Counted from the stretch's first letter, positions 18,498-27,617 are shown. The stretch is 64,000 bases of DNA from Asaia bogorensis_B (GCF_900465315.1 NZ_UBIX01000007.1); one strand, 5' to 3'. Notes: generated by a model from the letters alone, not told the origin. Numbers and translations are program-made.

Positions 18498-18572
18498 ATG
18501 ACAGGGCTGCGCATGGTGGACCGACAGGGGGGAAATCCTGTCGCGGGATCGCCTCCCCCTTCACATACCGGC

Positions 18573-19454
18573 TCAGCCGTGCTTCAGCCCTGCCTTGACC
18601 TGCTCCTGCAGAACCACAAAGTCCCGTTCCCCGTCTCCCGCTTCGATGGAAGCCGCAAGACGGTCATGCACGATATCGGCATAAGGCAGGTCCAAGCCGA
18701 GTTCATGCCCGGCTTGCAGGAACATCTTCACGTCTTTGAGGCCCAATGTGACAGGTGCTCCCGGATAATCATAGGCGCGATCAACCATGAGCTGACCGTA
18801 ATTTCTGTGCACCGGGGCATTGCAGAAGCTGTTGGTCATGATCTCGAACACCAGTGCCGGGTCTGTCCCCATCTGCTCGTTGAGCGCAAAGACTTCCGCC
18901 ATCTGCTCAATGGTCGAGTAGATCATGAAGTTGAGACTGAGCTTGACGAGATTGGCCTGCACCGGGTCATCCCCCACCCGGAAAATCCGCTGGGTGAACG
19001 CCTCCATGACCGGGGCTACGCGATCCAGCACAGCCTGCTCACCGGCAATCATGGCATAGAGTTTTCCAGCCTCGGCGGCGGGCGGTCGACCCAGCACATT
19101 GGCGCTGACATAATGCTGACCACGCGCCGCATGACCATCGCGCAGCCGGCGCGCCTGATCGAGTGAGAGCGTGCTGCAACAGACATGAACGGCGCCTTCA
19201 CGCATGGCTTGCGCAAGTCCATCTGGTCCAAAACTGGCTTCCTGAGTTGTGGCATCGTCAAACAGCATGGAAAATACGACATCTGCCTGCCTGGACACCT
19301 CGGCAGGTGTGTCGGCCACCACGGCGCCGTGCGCGACGAGGGCGTCGGCCTTTGAGCGGGTGCGATTATAGACCACCAGATCATGTCCGGCCTCAAGCAA
19401 TCTCACGGCCATAGCGTGCCCCATGGCACCAAGGCCGATAAAACCTGTCTTCAT
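18573..19454 (-). CDS. NAD(P)-dependent beta-hydroxyacid dehydrogenase
   Basis: This 293-residue enzyme belongs to the 3-hydroxyisobutyrate dehydrogenase/tartronate-semialdehyde reductase family. The Rossmann motif GLGAMGHAMAVRLLEAGHDL is at 7-26 with VVYNRT after it, favouring NADP. The substrate-binding STLS block is at 94-97 and the catalytic Lys is Lys171 in NLVKLSLNFM. The C-terminal helical domain has GLKDVKMFLQAG. GGGAG eight bases before the ATG sets the start. It is divergent from an AraC-type regulator 105 bases away, which may control it. The substrate (hydroxyisobutyrate, glycerate, or a succinic-semialdehyde-type aldehyde) cannot be told from sequence. Confidence 0.88.
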   Translation of the reverse strand: MKTGFIGLGAMGHAMAVRLLEAGHDLVVYNRTRSKADALVAHGAVVADTPAEVSRQADVVFSMLFDDATTQEASFGPDGLAQAMREGAVHVCCSTLSLDQARRLRDGHAARGQHYVSANVLGRPPAAEAGKLYAMIAGEQAVLDRVAPVMEAFTQRIFRVGDDPVQANLVKLSLNFMIYSTIEQMAEVFALNEQMGTDPALVFEIMTNSFCNAPVHRNYGQLMVDRAYDYPGAPVTLGLKDVKMFLQAGHELGLDLPYADIVHDRLAASIEAGDGERDFVVLQEQVKAGLKHG

Positions 19455-19559
19455 AAGCGTGTCTCCCGAATGATCACCTCATGACACCCAAAGGCGAATG
19501 AGCTGAGCCTAGCGGTTTATTTTCTGGCGTTCCTGCGCCTGTGCGCCATAAATCAGTGC

Positions 19560-20336
19560 ATGGACGCCAAATGCAGCATGGTCCCGCACGAAGTCACAGC
19601 GCATGACGCCCCCTGGATTCTCGGGGGCCATATGGAACAGGGCGAGCGCCGTGAGGCCCGCCCGCATGTCCATGAACGCGGGCAGATTTTCGGAATTGCG
19701 CGTGGCGTCATGGCGCTGCGCACGCAGGCAGCCCAGTGGTTGATCGGCCCTGGGCAGCTATTATGGCTCCCGCCATCCCTGACTCACGAGGCCCGCTCCC
19801 ACGGCGCGGTCATGGGCTGGAGCCTCTATGTCCATCCTGAGCGATGTCAGGCCCTGCCAGCCTATCCGTTTCTGTCGCGCGGGAGCGATCTGCTCAACGC
19901 ACAGGCCGTGCGCCTGGCCCGTCAGGCCCGCGGCCCATTATGGACATCTGTGGTGGCACGACTGGCGGAGAGTTTCTGGGATGAATTCCTCTCCCTGCCG
20001 CAAGACACGGGAGGCCTCCCCTTTCCACAGGACGCTCGGCTCAGGCGTGTGGCGGAGGCATTGACAGACGACCCGTCAGATCGGCGCAGCCAGCCAGAAT
20101 GGGCCCGACTGGCCAATATGTCGCAACGATCTTTCGTCCGTCATTTTGCAGATGATACTGGCCTGAGTTTCTCAGCCTGGCGGCAACGCCTGCGCATCGC
20201 ACATGCCTACAAGAAGCTCGCCCAGGGAGAAAGCGTCGCCAGCGCGGCCATGAGTGCGGGTTATGAGAGCTTCGCGGCCTTCTCGAAAGCCTTCACGCGT
20301 CTGACCGGCCGTCTGCCTTCCAGCATCGCGGATTAA
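19560..20336 (+). CDS. AraC-family transcriptional regulator
   Basis: This 258-residue regulator has an N-terminal cupin-like sensor (RPHVHERGQIFGIARGVM near 36-53, GPGQLLWLPPSLTHEARSHG near 65-84) and a C-terminal double helix-turn-helix (residues about 155-258: LANMSQRSFVRHFADDTGLS and ASAAMSAGYESFAAFSKAFT). The cupin part with the H-x-H and LPPSLTH pattern is common in regulators of multidrug or aromatic-compound genes. It is divergent from the beta-hydroxyacid dehydrogenase gene, its most likely target. No good ribosome site is seen before the ATG. Ligand unknown. Confidence 0.9.
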   Translation: MDAKCSMVPHEVTAHDAPWILGGHMEQGERREARPHVHERGQIFGIARGVMALRTQAAQWLIGPGQLLWLPPSLTHEARSHGAVMGWSLYVHPERCQALPAYPFLSRGSDLLNAQAVRLARQARGPLWTSVVARLAESFWDEFLSLPQDTGGLPFPQDARLRRVAEALTDDPSDRRSQPEWARLANMSQRSFVRHFADDTGLSFSAWRQRLRIAHAYKKLAQGESVASAAMSAGYESFAAFSKAFTRLTGRLPSSIAD

Positions 20337-20454
20337 CCTCATCTCCCCAGCCGGGGTACCCGAGAGCCGGTCGCCCCCTCTTTTCAGCCTTTGAAACGCC
20401 TAGTGCTCCTGGCGGCCGATGAATGATATTGCGATCTCGGATCCTCCTCCGTGA

Positions 20455-20482
20455 CCCGTTCGACACGATCTTGCCGAACGGG
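20455..20482. terminator. Hairpin between araC-type gene and first Hint gene
   Basis: CCCGTTCG (20455-20462) pairs perfectly with CGAACGGG (20475-20482) around a 12-base loop, in the 199-base gap between convergent genes. There is no T-run on either strand, so its role as a terminator is likely but not certain. Confidence 0.5.
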
Positions 20483-20535
20483 CGCTGCCTCGGCTGAGGC
20501 TAGCCACTAGACCACAGGATAGCGGGATACTCGGC

Positions 20536-23184
20536 TCAACCCGCCCGCCGGATTTCCATGGCGTCGCAAGTTTCAGGCAGATAAGTCCCGGTAGCGAGTA
20601 CCTCGATACACAATATGACCGGATCCGCGATTTCTCCTTCTCCGAAAGGCAGCCACCCGTATCCATCGGTCCAGCGAGAGCTGCTCTCGCCCGGGTGCCA
20701 TCCAGAGAGGGGCTCATCGCGCAAGTGGGTCGTGACAACGAATTGTCCTTCACAGGAGAAGCCGTCAATGGTGCCGATCAGCACGCCAAGTCGCCGACGG
20801 TCGTCGACATACGGGCCGATGCTGTCGCAAGATCGCGATGCACGCGATACAATATGAACCCCTGCCGTACCCGGTGAAATCTGGAACATATGTTTCGAGC
20901 CCTCCCGACGCAGAGGACGAATTTCGCGACCAGTCCCATCGACGAGACGTAGATCAGGCTCACGTGTCAGGCTGCGGGTTTCAGGCAAGGTCACAGCCTG
21001 TGCAAACCGCTCATACAATGCCTGCGCAAAGGCTTGTTCGACACATAGCGGCAGGGCGTAGCATGGGTCAGAAGCAGACCTAAGCGCGATAACATTGTTC
21101 GACGCGTCGAAGGTATGTCTGTTCCCCGTATCAATGTAACTCTCGACCGGTGTGTTCTCAGCCAGAATGATCGAATGCTCGGCAAGTTCGATATGATAAT
21201 ATTCATAGCTCTGGATCGACATGTCATAGCGTATTGTCACGCCATTCACGAGCATACGAATTGGCAGCATCCTGCCTTCGAAAGCGAAACAGTGCTCTGG
21301 AGTAACCAGCAGATCGCGTGACGGCACGCCAGCCTCAAAAGCATTGGCCTCGATACGTACAGGATACCCTGCTAGATCGGCAGGTTGCCAGGGTTCGAAC
21401 CTGTTGAACCGTCGGCCCAGCCATATGATCGGGCGGTACACGACCTCGCCGTCAACCAGACAGGCCACAGTCTCTCCGATTTCGAGTTCTTCGATACGGA
21501 CTTCACCGCGTGCGGTCAGGATGTGTGTACCTTCGAGGAAGCAAATCTCGCTTGCGGCCCTGTCGACCACCAGATAAGCGCCATCCCCTACCGATGGGTC
21601 CTGGATGACCGATCCCGACATGGCAGACAAAGTGGCGCCTGAACCAACCTGGCCGCCAATGAGCGTACCTCCGGCCTGCACAATGGCAATATTCCTGTCA
21701 TAACCATTGTTATAGAAAGTATCGTTTACCGAGCTCGCTCCCGCCATTACCGTGACGGGATCGGAGTTGAACTGATTACCTGTCGTTGTACCACCCGAAG
21801 AAATGTACACGGTTCCATTGGCAATATAAGAACTGGCCAGCGTGCCACCATTCTGGACGTAGATGGTATTGGCCGAACCTGAAAGACCGGTTGCTGTGGC
21901 GCCATTGGTTACCCAGAGTATGGCCCCGGTTCCAAGCGTAGCCGGAGCTCCAACGATCGTGGCACCGCTCTTATAAACCGTGACGCCACCCGACGCGATC
22001 GCGCTCCATGTCCCTTTCAGAACAGTCCCAGCGGGGGTCACCGGTGTCCCGGGAATAGTTACCGAACCACCGATCGAGGTATAGGTCGCAAGATAAGTGC
22101 CGGAATCCGCGCTATACGAGGAGAGGTTAACGCCAGAGGCAATAACTGCGGATCCACCCGAACCGACATACAAACCATCAATCGTCGCCCCGGTTGCGGC
22201 ACTGATCGTCGTCTTGTTTGTGACCGTGGCATGAGTAATGACCGCGCCACTGGCCACCTTGACGCTCTGAACAGCGAAACCATACCATGAATACGTATCG
22301 TCGGTGGAACGCGCTCCTGTGCTCAGGGTAACGTCACATCCGTCGAACTGGTTATTGCTCAGCGTGGCTCCGCTATCCACACGCACATAGGTGCGCGTGA
22401 TGTGTGAGTCTGTAATACTACCGCCGGCATAGACACTGATTGTCGGGATCGTATTACTAACGCACCCAAGTCCAGTGACGATCGCTCCGCTCTTTACATA
22501 CAGTGTGGCGGCATTCAGGGTAACAGGCCCAGTCACCGTGCTCGTGGCATTCTGGTACACTGTCTGACCGTTGATATTGACGGCAGACCAGACGCCATTC
22601 AGCACGGTTGGCGTGGCAAAAGTGTCTCTGGTGGTAGGACCTACCGCAACGGAGGGGGCATCGGACTGGACTGAAGCACCATCAATGGACCGCAGTCTGG
22701 TCGCCATCTCTGGGGCAAGGATCGTTGACCCTCCGTTGATGGTTGTAATGTTCGACTGAATCACTCCCGTCTGCATCTGGAGAATGCCGCCGCTACCAAT
22801 TGTTGCCCCCGACACCATTGCCCCGTCGAGCGCATAGATGACCGGTCGCACCGCGCCCGCGGCCAGAAAGGTATCGCCCAGGGATTGGGCGCCCGAACTC
22901 AGCGTGATGCAAACCCCGTCAAGGGTATTGGCGCTCAGTGTCCCTCCGTCGGCCACCTTGACCGTACCCGACGTGAGTGTAGCGCTTGTGACGATACCAC
23001 CCGCCTGCACGTTTACGGATAAAGATGCGCCGGACAGCGCTGAGACAGTCGCACCGTTTGTGACATCAATAGTTGCATTGGCGGCAAAAGCCGCTGGCTG
23101 CCCGACATACGTCGTGCCGCTCTGATACATGGTTTGGCCACTGACATTTACAGCCGACCACACACCAGACAGACTTGTCGCCAT
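20536..23184 (-). CDS. Strand-loop-strand repeat protein with C-terminal Hint domain (Hint protein 1)
   Basis: This 882-residue protein has three parts. Residues 1-547 are AIDA-type strand-loop-strand repeats rich in Gly, Ser and Thr (e.g. TVYISSGGTTTGNQF), arranged as three large modules starting near 4, 194 and 388, each opening with a GxWSA block followed by GxTxY. Residues 548 to about 700 are a Hint (Hedgehog/intein) domain: it begins at Cys548 (CFLEGTHILTARGE), has the TxxH catalytic motif at Thr628-His631 (LVTPEHCF), and ends with YYHIELAEHSIILAENTPVES. Residues 700-882 form a domain shared with the second Hint protein (DSIGPYVDDRRRLGVLIG). There is no Sec signal peptide and no autotransporter barrel, so a type I-like export route is likely. 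GGAG nine bases before the ATG sets the start; the 5' region is AT-rich. Probable role: surface or extracellular adhesin, autoprocessed (inference). Confidence 0.85.
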   Translation of the reverse strand: MATSLSGVWSAVNVSGQTMYQSGTTYVGQPAAFAANATIDVTNGATVSALSGASLSVNVQAGGIVTSATLTSGTVKVADGGTLSANTLDGVCITLSSGAQSLGDTFLAAGAVRPVIYALDGAMVSGATIGSGGILQMQTGVIQSNITTINGGSTILAPEMATRLRSIDGASVQSDAPSVAVGPTTRDTFATPTVLNGVWSAVNINGQTVYQNATSTVTGPVTLNAATLYVKSGAIVTGLGCVSNTIPTISVYAGGSITDSHITRTYVRVDSGATLSNNQFDGCDVTLSTGARSTDDTYSWYGFAVQSVKVASGAVITHATVTNKTTISAATGATIDGLYVGSGGSAVIASGVNLSSYSADSGTYLATYTSIGGSVTIPGTPVTPAGTVLKGTWSAIASGGVTVYKSGATIVGAPATLGTGAILWVTNGATATGLSGSANTIYVQNGGTLASSYIANGTVYISSGGTTTGNQFNSDPVTVMAGASSVNDTFYNNGYDRNIAIVQAGGTLIGGQVGSGATLSAMSGSVIQDPSVGDGAYLVVDRAASEICFLEGTHILTARGEVRIEELEIGETVACLVDGEVVYRPIIWLGRRFNRFEPWQPADLAGYPVRIEANAFEAGVPSRDLLVTPEHCFAFEGRMLPIRMLVNGVTIRYDMSIQSYEYYHIELAEHSIILAENTPVESYIDTGNRHTFDASNNVIALRSASDPCYALPLCVEQAFAQALYERFAQAVTLPETRSLTREPDLRLVDGTGREIRPLRREGSKHMFQISPGTAGVHIVSRASRSCDSIGPYVDDRRRLGVLIGTIDGFSCEGQFVVTTHLRDEPLSGWHPGESSSRWTDGYGWLPFGEGEIADPVILCIEVLATGTYLPETCDAMEIRRAG

Positions 23185-23883
23185 TACTCAATTCTCCAAA
23201 TATCACCCCGGGATCAGCTCCAGGGGTTGACGCTCTCGAGACGAAACAAGTCTGGAACGATAGGCGTACCCACGCCGTACCATCATGCCAGATTAATCTA
23301 CGCCCGCCCTCGGCACCCTTAGGTGTTTTCATAATGCAAATGAATAGTATGGGGCGAGACTATCGATAAAATTCTTCTGAAAAATGATTTTTAAGTTTTT
23401 ATTAACGTATAATACATATAAATTAACGACTTGTTCATTCTTTAGGTAGTTTTGTTTTTTATAATACCAACGTCATTACGATTTATTTCTGTGCGAATCG
23501 CTGATAGGCGGAGACACAGCCCAATCTGAACGTTCGGAAATTTCTCTTGGAAGACATCATTGTTCGGTGGGATTGCCTGTTATGTCGCACTTGAAACCGT
23601 CAAAAGACGGTAGGCCAGCGTCCCGCCAATGTGTCGGCAGCGTGGCCGAACTTGATCATGTCAGGGAGAACGGATCAGATAACCTGACCTGTAAGGGGTG
23701 AACCCCGTTTTTTACCCAGCTTCTTCCCCCGTCATGCCAGGACGTGACAAGCGTTGAAAGAAGCTCAGGTGGACTTGTCCATCAATGACACGACTTGCCA
23801 CAGGCCTCCGGATCGTCAACCCTGACGCTCCGGATTTCGCCTTTCGTGCCCAAAATCCAGAAAACTGGCGTTTGTACTACGGA
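23185..23883. other. AT-rich intergenic region upstream of Hint protein 1
   Basis: This 699-base gap lies between the first Hint gene and the end of purA. About 23330-23510 is strikingly AT-rich for this genome, with T- and A-runs, and is the probable promoter region of the Hint gene. From about 23520 to 23720 the composition returns to GC-rich and a compact hairpin with a T-run (23695-23713) lies on the plus strand. No protein-coding gene was recognised. Confidence 0.55.
23695..23713 (+). terminator. Rho-independent terminator-like hairpin, possible sRNA end
   Basis: GGGG (23695-23698) and CCCC (23703-23706) flank a TGAA tetraloop and are followed by GTTTTTT. It points rightwards on the plus strand, where no annotated gene ends, so it may terminate an unannotated small RNA transcribed from the AT-rich region to its left. 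Confidence 0.5.
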
Positions 23884-25173
23884 TCAATCCTCGAAAGGAT
23901 CGCGCATCAGAATGGTATCGTCGCGCTCGGGACTGGTGGAAAGCAGCGTGACCGGTGCTTCGATCAGCTCCTCGATACGGCGGATATACTTGATGGCTGC
24001 TGCAGGCAGATCAGCCCAGCTACGCGCACCGAAGGTCGTTTCCTGCCAACCCGGCATGGATTCCAGAACGGGCTTCAGCCTTGCCTGAGCGGCAGGGCTG
24101 GACGGGAAGGAGGTGATTACCTTGCCATCAAGCTCGTAACCCACACAGATCTTCACTTCCTCGAAGCCGTCCAGAACGTCGAGCTTGGTGAGGGCGATAC
24201 CGCTGACGCCGCCAACGCGGGCAGCGCGACGCACCAGCACGGCATCGAACCAGCCGCAACGACGGGCACGCCCGGTGACTGTGCCGAATTCACGACCGCG
24301 TTCGCCAAGATCCTGCCCGACCTGATCGAACAGCTCGGACGGGAACGGCCCCTCTCCCACACGGGTGGTGTAAGCCTTGGCAATACCGAGCACGAAACCC
24401 ACCGTGCCGGGGCCGACACCACTGCCACTGGCCGCGACAGCCGCAACCGTGTTGGAGCTGGTCACAAAAGGATAGGTGCCATGATCGACATCGAGCATGA
24501 CGGCCTGCGCCCCTTCAAACAGGATACGACGGCCCGCACGACGGGCCTCGTCCAGACGCTCCCAGACCGAACAGGCGAAGGGCAGCACGCGCGGAGCCAG
24601 CTTCGCCAGATGATCCAGGATTTCCTGCTTTGTGAAAGTCGGCGCACCGAGACCAGCAAGAAGCGTGTTGTGATGAAGCAGCAGCTCGTCCAGCTTCCAG
24701 TCCAGCGTTTCGGGCTCGGAGAGGTCGCACAGGCGGATGGCACGACGGGCCACCTTGTCCTCATAAGCCGGGCCGATGCCACGCCCCGTGGTCCCGATCT
24801 TGCGATCGCCGCGTGCGGCTTCACGCGCGCGGTCGGTCGCAACATGCAGCGGCAGGATGAGCGGCACGTTGTCGGCCACCCAGAGTGTCTCGGGATTGAC
24901 CACCAGCCCCTGCGCGGACACACGGTCGATTTCAGCAAGCAGCGCTTCAGGATCGACCACCACGCCATTGCCGATCACACCGGTCTTGCCGCGCACGAGG
25001 CCGGAAGGCAGCAGGGAGAGCTTGTAGACCTGATCGCCCACCACCAGCGTATGACCGGCATTGTGACCGCCCTGAAAGCGGACGACGATATCCGCACGGC
25101 TGGCCAGCCAGTCCACGATCTTTCCCTTGCCTTCGTCACCCCACTGGGTGCCGATGACGGTGACGTTGGACAT
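23884..25173 (-). CDS. purA: Adenylosuccinate synthetase
   Basis: This 429-residue enzyme joins IMP and aspartate with GTP to give adenylosuccinate, the first committed step to AMP. The P-loop-like GDEGKGK is at 12-18, with GHNAGHT near 39-45. The IMP-binding blocks GTTGRGIGPAYEDK and FEGAQAVMLDVDHGTYPFVTSSN are present, as is TRVGEGPFPSEL. Length is normal for the family. AAGGA seven bases before the ATG sets the start, 12 bases after hisZ. It is the last gene of the serC-hisZ-purA operon. Confidence 0.98.
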   Translation of the reverse strand: MSNVTVIGTQWGDEGKGKIVDWLASRADIVVRFQGGHNAGHTLVVGDQVYKLSLLPSGLVRGKTGVIGNGVVVDPEALLAEIDRVSAQGLVVNPETLWVADNVPLILPLHVATDRAREAARGDRKIGTTGRGIGPAYEDKVARRAIRLCDLSEPETLDWKLDELLLHHNTLLAGLGAPTFTKQEILDHLAKLAPRVLPFACSVWERLDEARRAGRRILFEGAQAVMLDVDHGTYPFVTSSNTVAAVAASGSGVGPGTVGFVLGIAKAYTTRVGEGPFPSELFDQVGQDLGERGREFGTVTGRARRCGWFDAVLVRRAARVGGVSGIALTKLDVLDGFEEVKICVGYELDGKVITSFPSSPAAQARLKPVLESMPGWQETTFGARSWADLPAAAIKYIRRIEELIEAPVTLLSTSPERDDTILMRDPFED

Positions 25174-25185
25174 GCTCTTTTCCTT

Positions 25186-26331
25186 TTACAGCGTGATGAG
25201 TTCGTCAGCGACGAAAACAAAGGGGCAGTTCAGACGACGCGCTTCAGCAGCCAGATCCTCGACACTGTCGAGACCGGCGACCGTGGCATAGCCCTCCCTG
25301 CGCAGTCGTGCCGCTCCCTCGGAATCCTGCGATTCCGGTGCGATATAGACGCGCGGACGGAGCGTGATCGGTCGGGCCGCCCGTAGCAGGACCTCCGGGC
25401 GGAATGTCAGACCGCAGGCAGGCTCCTCACCCTGAGCCTGATAACGCCCGCCACGGCCCAGCTCTTCGCGCTGGCTCCGGGCAAAGACGGTCATGCAGAC
25501 ACCGGTATGATACTGCCAGCCCCGGAATTCAGCAGGGTCGACGGTCAGGCGCAGCCCCGGTGCACGGGCATGAATGGCGCGTACCACAGCCATCAGACGC
25601 TCGGCATGGACCCTGATCTCGGACGGCAATTCGAGCTTTTCAAGAATAGCCAGCGCCGCATCGGACGGGCCACAAGCCTCGACCAGTGCCGTCAGCACGG
25701 CAGCGACCGGGCCGCCCAGCTCCGCAACAGCGGCCATATCCTTGCGATCGAGCGCATGAACGAGTGCGGCGCGCCGTGTACCGGTATAGCCCGAGAGCTG
25801 GACAAGCGCCTGAACAAGGGCGGGGCAGGAAAGATCGAATGAGTAATCCGCAATACCCAGTCGTTCGAGCGCCTCGGCGGCAATCAGCACAATCTCGCAA
25901 TCGGCCTCGACGGAATCGACCCCGATCAGCTCGATCCCGGCCTGGCTGATCTGACGCTCGCCCTCTCGCCCGGGCGTGCCGACCAGAATACAGGCTCCAG
26001 CATAGGACAGACGCAGCGGGCGCGCCGTTCCGGCAAGGCGCGTGGCCGCAATACGGGCAATCTGGGTCGTCATGTCAGGGCGCAGGGCCATCATGCGACG
26101 GGACTCTGGGTCCATCAGGCGAAAGCTCTGCTCCTCAAGCGCCTGACCGGCACCGTGGAGCAGGGATGTTTCGAATTCGAGCAAAGGCGGTCTGACGCGC
26201 TCATAGCCATGAGCGGCAAACACATCCATCACGGATTCAATACCCTGCGCCTCGGCCTCGGCCTCATGCTGAAGAAGGTCGATAAATCCCGAGGGCAAAA
26301 GAGCGGTATCAGGCTCGTCAGTCATTTTCAT
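25186..26331 (-). CDS. hisZ: ATP phosphoribosyltransferase regulatory subunit
   Basis: This 381-residue protein is a class-II aminoacyl-tRNA-synthetase paralogue (HisRS-like) that works with short-form HisG in the first step of histidine synthesis. It has the HisRS-like motifs LRPDMTTQIARIAA near 90-103 and ELGRGGRYQAQG near 303, but lacks the anticodon-binding domain and tRNA synthetase hallmarks. Its ATG overlaps the serC stop as ATGA; a second in-frame ATG six bases later is an alternative start. hisG is not in the window. The placement between serine and purine genes suggests co-regulation of amino-acid and nucleotide synthesis. Confidence 0.92.
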   Translation of the reverse strand: MKMTDEPDTALLPSGFIDLLQHEAEAEAQGIESVMDVFAAHGYERVRPPLLEFETSLLHGAGQALEEQSFRLMDPESRRMMALRPDMTTQIARIAATRLAGTARPLRLSYAGACILVGTPGREGERQISQAGIELIGVDSVEADCEIVLIAAEALERLGIADYSFDLSCPALVQALVQLSGYTGTRRAALVHALDRKDMAAVAELGGPVAAVLTALVEACGPSDAALAILEKLELPSEIRVHAERLMAVVRAIHARAPGLRLTVDPAEFRGWQYHTGVCMTVFARSQREELGRGGRYQAQGEEPACGLTFRPEVLLRAARPITLRPRVYIAPESQDSEGAARLRREGYATVAGLDSVEDLAAEARRLNCPFVFVADELITL

Positions 26332-27488
26332 GCGGCGTATTCCATGCTGACCGTCTCATAGGCCCAGTCGAGCCACGGTAGAAGAGCCTCGATATCGGCG
26401 GCGTCGATCGTGGCGCCCCCCCAAATGCGCAGCCCCGGCGGTGCATCGCGATAGGAAGCGAGGTCAAAGCCTGCACCGGCTTCAGCCACGAGGCCCGTCA
26501 GCGCCTTGACGATCCTGTGCTGGGCTTCGACGGGTTGTGCAGCAAACCAGGGCGCAACGATACGCAGGCAGATGGAGGTGCTGGAACGCTGCGCCGGATC
26601 AGTTGCCAGAAAGGCCACCCAGTCGGTGCGCTCGACCCATTCGGATACAATATCGAGATTGGCACGCGAGCGGGCCTTCAGCGCCGGCAACCCGCCGATG
26701 GACTGAGCCCATTTGAGACTGTCGAGGGCATCCTCGACGCAAAGCATGGAGGGCGTATTGATGGTATCGCCCGAGAAAATGGCGTCGATCAGCCCCTTGC
26801 TGTTGGTCAGGCGAAAGATCTTGGGCAGCGCACGAGGCGTTGCAGCCTCAAGGCGGGCCACTGCACGGGGGCTGAGGGCCACCATGCCATGCGCGGCCTC
26901 ACCGCCAAGGGCCTTCTGCCACGACCATGTCACGACATCCAGCCGATCCCAGGGCAGGTCCATCGCAAACGCCGCCGAGGTGGCATCGCAGATGACCAGC
27001 CCCTCATGCACTGCCGGAACAGCCTCGCCGCCCGGCAGGCAGACGCCTGAGGTCGTCCCGTTCCAGGTCAGCACCACATCATGCGACCAGTCGATGCGCG
27101 TCAGGTCAGGCAGTTCGCCATAGGGGGCCTCATGCACGACGAGATCATCAAGTTTGAGCACATCGCGCAGGTCCTGCGCCCAAAGCCCCGAAAAGCTCTC
27201 GAAAGACAGCACCTCGATCGGCCGATCGCCCGCCAGCGCCCAGAGGATCATTTCCACGGCACCGGTATCGGAAGCCGGCACGATACCGATCTTCCAGTCT
27301 GAAGGTGCACCCAGCACTTCATGCGAGCGGTCAATGACGTCCTTGAGCCGTGCACGCCCTTCCGGCGCACGATGGGACCGGCCGAGCAGAGCGCCATCAA
27401 GCGCGTTCAGCGTCCAGCCCGGACGTTTCGCGCAGGGGCCCGATGAGAAGAAAGGGCGGGCGGGTTTTCTGTCAGGGCGTTGGGGCAT
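26328..27488 (-). CDS. serC: Phosphoserine aminotransferase
   Basis: This pyridoxal-phosphate enzyme (386 residues from the ATG at 27488) converts 3-phosphohydroxypyruvate to phosphoserine in serine synthesis. The protein opens with the family start ARPFFSSGPCAKRPGW, and the PLP lysine lies in VTWSWQKALGGE. The reading frame is open further upstream, but the added residues do not resemble the family, so the ATG at 27488 is preferred. It overlaps hisZ by four bases (ATGA), so translation is coupled. The length and FSSGPCAKRPGW start point to the alphaproteobacterial SerC branch. serA, often the next gene, is absent here. Confidence 0.93.
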   Translation of the reverse strand: MPQRPDRKPARPFFSSGPCAKRPGWTLNALDGALLGRSHRAPEGRARLKDVIDRSHEVLGAPSDWKIGIVPASDTGAVEMILWALAGDRPIEVLSFESFSGLWAQDLRDVLKLDDLVVHEAPYGELPDLTRIDWSHDVVLTWNGTTSGVCLPGGEAVPAVHEGLVICDATSAAFAMDLPWDRLDVVTWSWQKALGGEAAHGMVALSPRAVARLEAATPRALPKIFRLTNSKGLIDAIFSGDTINTPSMLCVEDALDSLKWAQSIGGLPALKARSRANLDIVSEWVERTDWVAFLATDPAQRSSTSICLRIVAPWFAAQPVEAQHRIVKALTGLVAEAGAGFDLASYRDAPPGLRIWGGATIDAADIEALLPWLDWAYETVSMEYAA

Positions 27489-27617
27489 GATCGGTCCGGT
27501 AAACTGGCAGGCAGGCAAACTGAAAGAAAGTTTGCGAGATATGCCGGACCCGGACAGCAGGGCGCAAGTCACGGCCCGGTCAATAGCCTGTTTTCAGCCT
27601 GTTTTCGGTGAAAAATC

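Noticed and set aside
20440..20530. tRNA-like stretch on the minus strand (GGTCTAGTGGCTAG resembling a D-arm)
   Set aside because: No matching T-arm with GTTCGAATC, no acceptor pairing and no plausible anticodon stem; the apparent stem is better read as the intergenic hairpin at 20455-20482.
20536..23184. Classical type V autotransporter
   Set aside because: There is no Sec signal peptide and no C-terminal beta-barrel; the C-terminus is a Hint domain plus another soluble domain.
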